Origin: Leifsonia sp. EB41
Lineage (GTDB): Bacteria > Actinomycetota > Actinomycetes > Actinomycetales > Microbacteriaceae
Reading direction: 5' to 3'
Assembly (NCBI RefSeq): GCF_041262565.1
Contig: NZ_JBGCCJ010000001.1
Coordinates: 3,410,001 to 3,474,000, forward strand
Length of the DNA stretch: 64,000 bases
Positions 53,859-64,000 of this stretch are shown here, piece after piece (within the stretch, counting starts at the first letter, position 1; every line of letters starts with the position of its first letter). Position numbers and translations under genes: made by a program. The notes under the pieces are model-generated. The model made no database searches, was not told the DNA's origin, and saw only the letters and a program-made list of their open reading frames with translations.

Positions 53859-55310
53859 TCAGGCGCCCGGCCAGCCCGCGTTCGGGGCGGTCGCGTTCGG
53901 AGCGGTCGCGCTCGGCGCGGGCTGCGTGAACGGATCCGGCAGCTCCTGACCGGTCTGCCTGGCCTCCACGAACCGCACGAGCTCCAGGTCGAGGCCCTCC
54001 TTGCGCATCCGGAGGTCGATGTAGATCAGGCCGAGGGCGGCGGACTGGACGACGCTGCCGATCGCGCCCACGATCGCGCCGACGATCGCCGACAGCCCGT
54101 TCACGCCGAGCTGGCTGATGATGGCCTGACTGTACGAGTTCGGATCGGCGGTGCTGAGCGAGGTCGGCGCGAAGATGCCGCCCAGCATCCCGCCAATGAT
54201 CGCGAACGGGAACGCGATGACCTGGGTCACGGCGTAGATGATCATCGCCAGCAGCACGATCACCCCGAACGTGCGCCAGAAGTAGCCGGTCGTGAGCCGC
54301 CAGGAGCGGGCGATCGCGGAGCGGAACGGGAGGCGCTCGATGACGAGCGCGCTCGGCACGATCGAGAGCTTGGTGTAGAGCCAGATGAAGACGGCCAGCA
54401 GGCCGAGGCTTCCGCCGATCCCGACCAGGACCGCGCCGAGCACTCCGGCCGTGCCGCCGAGCATCGCGAGGGCGATGATGATGGAGACCACGAGCGCGAG
54501 GGCGACCAGCCAGAACAGCGACCACAGGAAGGTCCAGCCGACCAGCGCGCCGAACCGGGAGCGGATGAGCTGCCAGAGCGCGCGCAGGTTCAGCTTCTCA
54601 CCCAGCGTCTCGCGCGACACCTCGGCGACGATGATGCCCTGGAGGAGCGCGCCGAAGATCCCCGAGATGACGATGACGAGGACACCGAGCACGATGCTGC
54701 CGCCGACCGCGCCGGCGGTGATGGTGCTGCGATCGGCGGCGTCAGCCGTCGCGACCCGGGAGAAGAGGAGGTAGAGGCCGCCGTAGAGGATCGCGGTGAC
54801 GAGGATCGCGGGGACCCCCTGGAGCAGGAGGGCCGCGCCGACGGTGATCTTCGGGTTGCGGCGCAGCGCCTGGAACGGCGCGCCGAGCAGGTTCCCGAAC
54901 GACAGCGGGCGCAGCGGGATGAGTCCCGGCTTCGGCGGCGGAGCCCAGCCGGGCTGAGCGCCCGTGGCGTACGGCTGCTGCCAGCCCTGCTGCTGCCATG
55001 CCTGCTGCTGGTAGTCGTACTGCGGGTACCCGGGCTGTTGCGGGTAGTCCGGCTGCTGGGGGTAGCCCTGCGGCGGCGGGTAGCCAGGCTGCTGGGGGTA
55101 GCCCTGCTGCGGCGGGTAGCCAGGCTGCGGCGGCTGCTGCGGATACCCCGGCTGCTGCGGATACCCCGGCGCGTACTCTCCGTACCGCGGCTGCTCCGGC
55201 GCAGGCCCACCCGCCTGCTGCCCTGCAGGCGCGGAGCCGTCGGCCCCCGTGCCCTGGCCGTCCGGATCCCCGGACTCCCCAGGTGCCCGCCAGCTCTGGT
55301 CGTCGCTCAC
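53859..55310 (-). CDS. GlpQ-type membrane-domain protein with Pro/Gln/Gly/Tyr-rich N-terminus
   Basis: A 483-residue protein. The first 125 residues are a low-complexity tail built of repeated YPQQPG, GYPPQ units. After it come about seven membrane helices, with the pattern of the glycerophosphoryl diester phosphodiesterase membrane domain (GLIPLRPLSFGNLLGAPFQALRRNPK). No phosphodiesterase domain is present, so enzymatic activity is not expected. GTG at 55310 has GAGAGG six bases upstream; earlier in-frame starts lack a site. It leads the minus-strand operon that continues to DUF58. The PGY-rich tail may mediate protein contacts; this is inference. Confidence 0.8.
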   Translation of the reverse strand: MSDDQSWRAPGESGDPDGQGTGADGSAPAGQQAGGPAPEQPRYGEYAPGYPQQPGYPQQPPQPGYPPQQGYPQQPGYPPPQGYPQQPDYPQQPGYPQYDYQQQAWQQQGWQQPYATGAQPGWAPPPKPGLIPLRPLSFGNLLGAPFQALRRNPKITVGAALLLQGVPAILVTAILYGGLYLLFSRVATADAADRSTITAGAVGGSIVLGVLVIVISGIFGALLQGIIVAEVSRETLGEKLNLRALWQLIRSRFGALVGWTFLWSLFWLVALALVVSIIIALAMLGGTAGVLGAVLVGIGGSLGLLAVFIWLYTKLSIVPSALVIERLPFRSAIARSWRLTTGYFWRTFGVIVLLAMIIYAVTQVIAFPFAIIGGMLGGIFAPTSLSTADPNSYSQAIISQLGVNGLSAIVGAIVGAIGSVVQSAALGLIYIDLRMRKEGLDLELVRFVEARQTGQELPDPFTQPAPSATAPNATAPNAGWPGA

Positions 55311-55540
55311 GCCGTGCCTCTCATCCCCCGTGTGGTGCGGTGCTCCCATGCTGGCACATCCACCGTCCCAGCGATGCCCCGTCCATAGGGCACGTGGACA
55401 ACCCGGTTCTCCACAGTCTCGACGTGCCCACAGCCCGCATCGGGCCGGCATACAAGGCTCGCGCAGCCTCCTCGACTACGCTTGACCCGTTACAGCTGCG
55501 GCCCGCGCCGCCCGAGAGGGGTTCAGGGGAATCTTCGGAC
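55311..55540. promoter_or_regulatory. divergent intergenic region upstream of mtrA
   Basis: These 230 bases separate the membrane-protein operon and mtrAB. GC content is lower than in the genes. Several single hexamers exist (TACGCT at 55477, TTGACC at 55482), but no pair has proper spacing. AGGGGA precedes the mtrA start by about 12 bases. Confidence 0.35.
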
Positions 55541-56224
55541 ATGACTAGTCGCATCCTGGTGGTCGACGACGACACCGCCCTCGCCGAGATGATCGGCATC
55601 GTGCTCCGCACCGAGGGATTCGACCCCGTGTTCTGCGAGGACGGCGCGCAGGCGCTCGACATCTTCCGCGCGGCCAAGCCCGACCTCGTCCTCCTCGACC
55701 TGATGCTGCCCGGCCTCGACGGCATCGAGGTGTGCGGCCGCATCCGAGCCGAGTCCGGCACGCCCGTCATCATGCTCACCGCCAAGTCCGACACCGCGGA
55801 CGTCGTCAAGGGCCTGGAGTCCGGCGCCGACGACTACATGGTCAAGCCGTTCAACCCCAAGGAGCTGGTCGCCCGCATCCGCACCCGGCTGCGCCCGGCC
55901 CCGACCAGCCCGCCCGCCGAGCAGCTCCGCGTCGGCGACCTCGTCGTCGACGTCGCCGGTCACGAGGTCCGCCGCGGCGACTCCCGCATCGCACTCACCC
56001 CGCTCGAGTTCGACCTCCTGCTCGCACTGGCCTCCAAGCCCCAGCAGGTGTTCACCCGCGAGATGCTGCTGGAGCAGGTCTGGGGCTACCACTACAAGGC
56101 CGACACCCGGCTGGTGAACGTGCACGTCCAGCGCCTGCGCGCCAAGGTGGAGCAGGACCCGGACAACCCCAAGATCGTCATGACCGTGCGCGGGGTCGGC
56201 TACCGCGCCGGCGCGGCGACCTGA
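55541..56224 (+). CDS. mtrA: MtrA response regulator
   Basis: A 227-residue OmpR/PhoB-type regulator. The receiver domain has Asp9/Asp10/Asp11 in VVDDD, the phosphorylated Asp53 in LLDLMLPG, Thr80 and Lys102 (VKPFNPKEL). The C-terminal winged helix contains [33 protein letters not shown] and [16 protein letters not shown]. The sequence is close to mycobacterial MtrA, which controls cell-wall hydrolases, division and osmotic response. It is followed by its kinase gene after 13 bases. Its downstream order mtrB-lpqB-comF-hpf-secA is the conserved actinobacterial one. Confidence 0.97.
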   Translation: MTSRILVVDDDTALAEMIGIVLRTEGFDPVFCEDGAQALDIFRAAKPDLVLLDLMLPGLDGIEVCGRIRAESGTPVIMLTAKSDTADVVKGLESGADDYMVKPFNPKELVARIRTRLRPAPTSPPAEQLRVGDLVVDVAGHEVRRGDSRIALTPLEFDLLLALASKPQQVFTREMLLEQVWGYHYKADTRLVNVHVQRLRAKVEQDPDNPKIVMTVRGVGYRAGAAT

Positions 56225-56237
56225 CCGGGAGCCCGCG

Positions 56238-57933
56238 ATGCGCTTCCGGTGGCCCGACAGGGAGTGGTGGCGGCAGGTGCCGTCCGAACTGTCGCGCCTC
56301 TGGAGGCGCTCTCTGCAGCTCCGCACGGTCACGATCACGGTGCTCCTGACCGGCGTCGCGATCCTCGTCACGGGCGTCTACATGGCGCTCAGCATCAGCA
56401 ACGACCTCTACCAGTCACGGCTGGATCAGGCGCTCCGCGACTCCAGCCGGGCCACCACGGCCGCGCAGTCGACGCTCAACGCGTCCGACATCTCGTCCAG
56501 CGACGCCGGCAAGAACCTGCTCAGCTCCACTCTTCAGTCCGTGCAGGCGTCGACCTCCAGCCGCCTGATCGCGGCGTATCGCGTCCCCGGCCAGGACACC
56601 AGCGTGCTCGCCCCGCCCGACCGCGGCAGCCCCGCGCTCAACCCGGTCATCTCCCAGGAGCTGCGCACCGCCGTCGAGAACGGCGGGACCAAGCAGTTCT
56701 ACCAGTCGGTCGCGCTGCCGGCGACGTCGGACTCCACCGATCCAGGGATCGTCGTCGGCACCCAGCTCACCCTGCCGTCGTACGGCCGCTACGAGCTCTA
56801 CATCGGCTACAACCTGAGCGACTCGGAGAGCACCCTGCTGTTCGTCCAGAACACGCTGCTGCTCGCCGGGCTGGCGCTCATCGTCCTCATCGGCGCGATC
56901 ACCTGGCTGATCGTGCGCTTCGTGGTCGAGCCCATCCGGGTGGCCGCACGGACCAGCGAACGGCTCGCCGCCGGCGACCTCGCAGTGCGCATCCCGGAGA
57001 AGGGCGAGGACGTCTTCGCCTCGCTGGCCCGCTCGTTCAATGGGATGGCGGACAGCATGCAGAGCCAGATCAACCAGCTCGCGACGCTGTCCCAGCTCCA
57101 GCAGCGGTTCGTGTCGGACGTGTCGCACGAGCTGCGCACGCCGCTGACCACCATCCGGCTGGCGGGTGACGTGATCTACGACCAGCGCGGCTCGTTCCCG
57201 CCCGCGACCTCCCGCACGGCCGAGCTGCTGCACACCCAGATCGAGCGGTTCGACCGGCTGCTCTCCGACCTCCTGGAGATCAGCAGATACGACGCCGGCT
57301 CCGTCGTGCTCGACCCGGAGCCCACGAACCTGGTGCGACTGGCGGAGGAGGTCGTCGACGAGCTGCGGACGCTCGCCGAGCAGAACGGCTCGGAGCTCCG
57401 CCTGGAGGCACCAGGCGGCTACTTCGACGTGGGCATGGACCCCCGCCGCATCCGCCGCGTCGTGCGCAACCTCATCGGCAACGCGATCGAGCACGGCGAG
57501 GGCGCTCCGGTGGTGGGTCTCCGTCGACAGCAACGAGACGGCGGTCGCGCTCGCCGTCCGCGACTACGGCATCGGCATGAGCCAGCAGGACGTCAACCAC
57601 GTCTTCGACCGGTTCTGGCGTGCCGACCCGTCCCGCAAGCGCACGCTCGGCGGGACCGGGCTCGGCCTTGCCATCTCGCTGGAGGACGCCACCCTGCACT
57701 CGGGCTGGCTGCAGGTCTGGTCGATGCCAGCGCAAGGGTCGTGCTTCCGGCTCACCCTGCCCCGGTTCACCGGCAAGGGCATCATCGCCTCCCCGATCCC
57801 GCTGCCTCCCGTCGACGCGGGGACGAAGCCCGCGCGCCCCGAGGGGCCGGCGGCGGACGACACCGGCGCGCTCGACCGCGGGATGGGGAACCTCGATCCG
57901 GCGCCGCGGCCGGGAAGCGAGGCGCGCGCATGA
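56238..57933 (+). pseudogene. mtrB: MtrB sensor histidine kinase, disrupted by an apparent +1 frameshift near 57512
   Basis: Residues 1-425 are read in the first frame: helix 30-52, an external sensor region, helix 206-228, HAMP domain with [20 protein letters not shown], the phospho-acceptor His297 in [11 protein letters not shown], and the N-box [15 protein letters not shown]. The rest continues one frame over from 57514: [42 protein letters not shown] and CFRLTLPRF. Removing one G at 57512-57513 restores a 564-residue kinase of normal length whose spacing matches mycobacterial MtrB. Without the correction the first frame stays open and runs into lpqB. A sequencing error is the simplest reading because mtrB is widely conserved; a true mutation would lose the ATP-binding domain. 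Confidence 0.85.
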
Positions 57934-59624
57934 TCCGGAGGACGTCCCGCGGACTCGGCGCCGCCGTCGCCCTGGTGCTCGCCCTGGCGCTCGCGGCGTG
58001 CGCGAGCATCCCCGACACCGGGCCCGTGCGCCAGGGCGGTCCCGTCGCGCAGGTCAACGACCAGCTCGACCTCGACTTCAACCCGTCGCCGCCCGAGAAC
58101 GGCGCGACGCCGCAGCGGATCGTGCAGGGCTTCATCGACGCGGCCTCCAGCCCGAAGAACAACTTCCAGATCGCCCGGGAGTACCTCACCCGGTCGACGG
58201 CGGCCTCCTGGAACCCGGACGAGTCGGTCACCGTGGACGACGGCCGCAGCCGCACCTTCGACCACAGCGGCAACCAGTGGTCGGTCGACGTCAGCCCGGT
58301 CGCCAACGTGGACAGCGCAGGCAGCTACCATCCCGTCGCGAGCAAGGCGCCGGTCGGGCTCAGCTACCAGGTGGCCAAGGAGAACGGCCAGTGGCGCATC
58401 TCCGCGGCGCCCGCCGGGGTGGTCATCGACGATCCGACCTTCCGCGCCGTCTACAGCCAGCAGACGCTCTACTTCTACAACGCGGACTACTCCTACTTGG
58501 TGCCTGACGCCCGCTGGTTCCCCGCCCGCGTCGCGACGGCGGCGACCCGCGTGGCGAGCGCTGTGCTCGCCGGGCCGGCCAAGTGGCTGAGCGGCGCCGT
58601 GATCAGCGCCTTCCCCCAGGGCACGCAGCTCGCGGTCCCCTCGGTCACGACGTCGAACGGCACCGCACACGTGGACCTCAGCTCGGAGGCCGGCCAGGCG
58701 AACCAGCTCCAGCTGCAGAGGATGCAGCTCCAGCTGGAACAGAGCCTCGGGTCGCTGGCGTCGTCCGTCCAGCTCTCGATCGAGGGCAACCAGCAGCAGG
58801 TGCCGCCCCTGCCGGACGGGTCGGTGCCTCAGCAGGATCCGCCCGTGGACTCGCACGCCGTGGTCTACCGCGGGGAGTCGTTCGGCCTCCTCAACGGCTC
58901 GACCATCACCCCGCTGAGCGGACTCAGCGACAAGGTGGTGGCACTGGCGCCCAGCGCCGCGACGGTGAACGCCGCGCGCGACGAGGTCGCGGTGCTGTCG
59001 CGCGGGGCCGCGGTGCTCGTGCGGAAGTCCGGCGATCCGGTGCACGTCGACATCCGCCCGGGGCTCATCGCGCCTGCGCTGGACAACCAGGGCTGGCTGT
59101 GGAGCGTGCCCGCCGCGTCCCCCGACGCGCTCCAGGTCGCCGGCGCCAACGGGCAGCCGCACGCCGTGAAGGTGGACTGGCCCGGCGCGGTCGGCATCGT
59201 CTCCCTCGCCGTCTCGCGCGACGGGACGCGGGTGGTGGCGATCGTGCGCACGGCGACGGGCTACTCGGTGGTCGCCGCGGGCGTCGTCCGCGGGTCGGAC
59301 GGCCTGCCGACGTCCATCACGGCCCCGATCGAGCTCACGGTCGGCGACGGCATCCCGACCTCGATCGCCTGGACGGGCGAGCTCACGGTCGTGGTGCTCA
59401 GCGCGACGAACGGCGACGCGACCGGGATCGCCGAGCAGACCATCGGCGGCACGACGTCGACCACGACGGGCCCCGCGACCGGGCGGACGATCGTGGGGGC
59501 GGGCGGCCTGTCGCGCTACCTGGTGCTCGCGGGGGACGGGACGCTGCAGGCGCCCACCGGGAGCGGATGGCAGACGCAGGCGGACAAGGTCGGCGCGGTC
59601 GCGGTGCAGCTCGGGCAGCCCTGA
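57930..59624 (+). CDS. lpqB: LpqB lipoprotein
   Basis: 564 residues with a lipoprotein signal peptide: basic RRTSR, hydrophobic core, and lipobox LAAC with Cys24. The mature part has a GerMN-like domain ([25 protein letters not shown]) and a LpqB beta-propeller region in the C-terminal half. LpqB is known to interact with the MtrB sensor domain and tune MtrAB signalling. Its ATG overlaps the restored mtrB stop (ATGA), the normal coupling. Because of the mtrB frameshift, it is also in the same open frame as the N-terminal half of mtrB, but the internal lipobox shows that the protein starts here. Confidence 0.93.
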   Translation: MIRRTSRGLGAAVALVLALALAACASIPDTGPVRQGGPVAQVNDQLDLDFNPSPPENGATPQRIVQGFIDAASSPKNNFQIAREYLTRSTAASWNPDESVTVDDGRSRTFDHSGNQWSVDVSPVANVDSAGSYHPVASKAPVGLSYQVAKENGQWRISAAPAGVVIDDPTFRAVYSQQTLYFYNADYSYLVPDARWFPARVATAATRVASAVLAGPAKWLSGAVISAFPQGTQLAVPSVTTSNGTAHVDLSSEAGQANQLQLQRMQLQLEQSLGSLASSVQLSIEGNQQQVPPLPDGSVPQQDPPVDSHAVVYRGESFGLLNGSTITPLSGLSDKVVALAPSAATVNAARDEVAVLSRGAAVLVRKSGDPVHVDIRPGLIAPALDNQGWLWSVPAASPDALQVAGANGQPHAVKVDWPGAVGIVSLAVSRDGTRVVAIVRTATGYSVVAAGVVRGSDGLPTSITAPIELTVGDGIPTSIAWTGELTVVVLSATNGDATGIAEQTIGGTTSTTTGPATGRTIVGAGGLSRYLVLAGDGTLQAPTGSGWQTQADKVGAVAVQLGQP

Positions 59625-59733
59625 GCTGTCCTGCACGGCTCGGTTGTCCTCCACAGCTGACGGCGATCCACGACTTGTACACGGATCTGGTGATCGATGC
59701 CCGGCCGCGCGCTGCCGCGGCGAGGCTGGATCC

Positions 59734-60441
59734 ATGACGATCACCAACGCCTCACCTCGCCCCGCCCTCAGCCCGGGCCTCCGCTCGACCATCCACTCGA
59801 CCATCCGCGACGCCGTCCTCGACGCCGGCGCCGTGCTGCTCCCGGTGAGCTGCGCGGGATGCGCCGCGCCCGACCGCGCGCTCTGCGCCGACTGCGCCCG
59901 CGCCCTCACCCCCGAGGTGCGGCAGCGCACCGTCAGCGGTGTCGCCGTGTGGTCGGCGCTGGACTACGACGACGTCCCGCGCACCGTGCTCCTCGCCTAC
60001 AAGGACGGCGGGCGGGTGGACGCGGTGCGTGCTCTGGCCGGTGCCCTGGCTCCGGCGCTCGCCGCAGCGGGCGGCCCGCGCGGCCGCGGTGCCGTCCCCG
60101 TCCTGGTCCCGTCCACCCGCGCGGCGTGGCGGCGGCGCGGCTACCACCCGACGGGGATGGTGCTCGCGCGCACCAGGGCGCTCGCGCCTCCGCTGTGGCA
60201 CGCGCTCCGGCTCACCAGGCAGACCGCCGACCAGGCGGCGCTCGGGAACGCCCAGCGCGCGGACAACCGTGCGGGCAGCATGGTCGCGTCCCGGCGGCTG
60301 CGCGGCCGGAGGTGCGTGATCGTCGACGACATCGTGACCAGCGGGGCCACGATCGCGGAGGCCGCGCGCGCGATCCGGTCGGCCGGCGGCACAGTGGGCG
60401 GCGCCGCGACCATCGCCCATACGCCGCGCCGGCGACGATGA
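59734..60441 (+). CDS. comF: ComF-family phosphoribosyltransferase
   Basis: 235 residues with four cysteines (Cys40, Cys43, Cys51, Cys54) forming a zinc-ribbon-like site, the segment YKDGGRVDAVRALAGAL, the STRAAWRRRGYHP block, and the phosphoribosyl-pyrophosphate loop VIVDDIVTSGATIAEA. ComF proteins contribute to DNA uptake in naturally competent bacteria, yet the gene is kept in many non-competent actinobacteria at this site. ATG at 59734 is preferred as the start, with GAGG nine bases upstream. The 109-base gap after lpqB shows no clear promoter. Confidence 0.9.
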   Translation: MTITNASPRPALSPGLRSTIHSTIRDAVLDAGAVLLPVSCAGCAAPDRALCADCARALTPEVRQRTVSGVAVWSALDYDDVPRTVLLAYKDGGRVDAVRALAGALAPALAAAGGPRGRGAVPVLVPSTRAAWRRRGYHPTGMVLARTRALAPPLWHALRLTRQTADQAALGNAQRADNRAGSMVASRRLRGRRCVIVDDIVTSGATIAEAARAIRSAGGTVGGAATIAHTPRRRR

Positions 60442-60606
60442 CCAGCCCCGCGCGGCATGGTCCAGCGGACGTTCAGCAGAATCGTGGAATTCACCCGCTG
60501 ATCACGGTTCCGTTACGTGCGGGGGAGCACTACGGTGGTCGAAAAGGCGCGAGTGATCCGCCCTTCGTGATCCGGGCGGACATCACGCCGGATCAGGGAG
60601 GTCTTC

Positions 60607-61308
60607 ATGGACATCAACATCGTCGGACGCAACCTGGGAATCACTGATCGCTTCCGTGAGTACGCGACGGAGAAGGCCGATAAAGTCGCGCATCTCGCCG
60701 AGCGGGCGATCTCCTTCGAGATCAAGGTCAGCAGGCACAACGAGAAGCTGGGTTCCCAGAACGGCGACGACCGGGTCGAGCTGACCCTGGTCGGACCACG
60801 AGCCGTCGTCCGGTCCGAAGCGACCGGAACGGACAAGTACGCCGCGTTCGACATCGCGCTCGGGAAGCTTCTCGAACGTGTCAGGAGGGCCAAGGACAGG
60901 CGCAAGGTGCATCGCGGGCAGCACCGGCCGACCTCGCTGCGCGAGGCGAGCACCGACGGCTTCAGCGCGGTCGGGCTCGCGGCGGCCCCGGTGTCGGTGC
61001 TCGACCAGGTGCGCACCGGCAATGTCCCCGTGGTCTCCGACGAGACGGCGGAGGTGGGGGAGACCGAAGAGGAGTACAGCCCGGTCGTGATCCGCCAGAA
61101 GGTCTTCGCGAGCATCCCGATGACCGTCGACGACGCCCTCTATTACATGGAGCTCGTGGGCCACGACTTCTACCTGTTCGTGGATCAGGAGACCAAGCGC
61201 CCGAGCGTCGTCTACCGCCGCAAGGGCTGGGACTACGGCGTGATCGCCCTCGACGACGATGCCGAGGAGCTGCAGGAGGTCGCGACCGCGAGCCGCAAGC
61301 TCGGCTGA
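60607..61308 (+). CDS. hpf: ribosome hibernation-promoting factor, long form
   Basis: A 233-residue long HPF. The N-terminal domain (1-105) starts [27 protein letters not shown] and binds the 30S decoding centre. A variable linker follows, then the C-terminal dimerisation domain [33 protein letters not shown], which joins two ribosomes as a 100S dimer. The ATG follows GGGAGG at a good distance. Long HPF is usually raised in stationary phase or stress. The gene has its own 165-base upstream region and a terminator after it, so it is probably a single-gene unit. Confidence 0.95.
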   Translation: MDINIVGRNLGITDRFREYATEKADKVAHLAERAISFEIKVSRHNEKLGSQNGDDRVELTLVGPRAVVRSEATGTDKYAAFDIALGKLLERVRRAKDRRKVHRGQHRPTSLREASTDGFSAVGLAAAPVSVLDQVRTGNVPVVSDETAEVGETEEEYSPVVIRQKVFASIPMTVDDALYYMELVGHDFYLFVDQETKRPSVVYRRKGWDYGVIALDDDAEELQEVATASRKLG

Positions 61309-61318
61309 CGTCCGCGTC

Positions 61319-61349
61319 GATGGCGTGCGCCCAGGCGGCGCACGCCATC
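61319..61349 (+). terminator. hairpin terminator after hpf
   Basis: GATGGCGTGCGCC and GGCGCACGCCATC form a perfect 13-bp stem with a five-base loop (CAGGC), starting 11 bases after the hpf stop. There is no T run, as is common in high-GC actinobacteria. Confidence 0.8.
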
Positions 61350-61508
61350 GGCATTCACCGGTCTCGCAGTGCCCTCCCAGGGACCTTGGGACGTGCTCCG
61401 GGGAGGACCAAGTACGATGTTCTCTATCGTCGGCGGAGTATGCCGTGCGGCGTGCGTCCGCCGTGGCGCGGGCATCACCGGCCCGATCGATCAAAATGGA
61501 GTGCATCA
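61350..61508 (+). promoter_or_regulatory. secA upstream region
   Basis: About 160 bases lie between the hpf terminator and secA. TTGGGA (61386) and TACGAT (61413) could be promoter elements, but their 21-base spacing is too wide. TGGAG seven bases before the GTG is the ribosome site. Confidence 0.35.

Positions 61509-64000
<2,492 letters not shown>

Noticed and set aside
55000-55260. Tandem DNA repeats in the membrane-protein gene as a mobile or CRISPR element
   Set aside because: They encode the Pro/Gln/Gly/Tyr-rich tail in frame and vary by codon, so this is coding low complexity.
56238-59624. Single 1128-residue kinase-lipoprotein fusion
   Set aside because: The middle part is Arg/Pro-rich out-of-frame translation, kinase motifs continue in another frame, and the lipobox of LpqB would be internal.

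Overview
The window is about 70% GC, almost fully coding, and uses frequent GTG starts, ATGA/GTGA stop-start overlaps and several apparently leaderless genes. It carries an actinobacterial core block in conserved order: whiB2-type regulator, DUF3499, phosphomannomutase, ahcY, MoxR/DUF58 cluster, mtrA-mtrB-lpqB-comF-hpf-secA. The gene order and protein types point to a Microbacteriaceae actinomycete (Leifsonia-like is my guess; the species cannot be read from the sequence). No rRNA, tRNA, CRISPR array, transposase or prophage gene was seen.

Region 1 (1-34.6 kb) is a large cell-surface glycan locus. It starts with dTDP-rhamnose supply (rfbC end, rfbA), then glycosyltransferases, an NAD-dependent epimerase that appears to start at ATT, and a Wzm/Wzt ABC exporter. 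Next come a GT2-GT4 fusion, a secreted lysozyme-like repeat protein, polytopic membrane proteins, a GtrA protein, an amino-sugar trio (Gfo/Idh oxidoreductase, DegT aminotransferase, LpxA-like acyltransferase), more GT2/GT4 enzymes and a flippase-like protein. Two divergent secreted hydrolases, a GH25 muramidase and an S53 peptidase, share FG-GAP-type propeller repeats. Two tandem O-antigen-ligase/polymerase-like proteins are coupled to manA. Together these genes could make sugar nucleotides, assemble a polymer on a lipid carrier, export it and remodel the wall.

Region 2 (34.7-47.5 kb) holds an acyl-CoA dehydrogenase, galE, a WhiB2/WhmD-type regulator with a clear sigma-70-like promoter, a 1082-residue membrane glycosyltransferase with its DUF5719 partner, a degenerate zincin, DUF3499, phosphomannomutase, S-adenosylhomocysteine hydrolase, a GNAT acetyltransferase and a cyclase-family hydrolase with an N-terminal extension. 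manA, phosphomannomutase, whiB2 and rhamnose genes are also neighbours in mycobacteria.

Region 3 (47.5-55.3 kb) is the RDD / SpoIIM / DUF58 / MoxR / DUF4350 / DUF4129 / membrane-protein cluster, read mainly on the minus strand. A 65-bp tandem repeat of palindromes lies between the convergent spoIIM-like and DUF58 genes.

Region 4 (55.5-64 kb) is the MtrAB-LpqB envelope-stress module followed by comF, long-form hpf and secA, which runs off the end. As written, mtrB has a one-base frameshift that joins its N-terminal part to lpqB in one misleading open frame.
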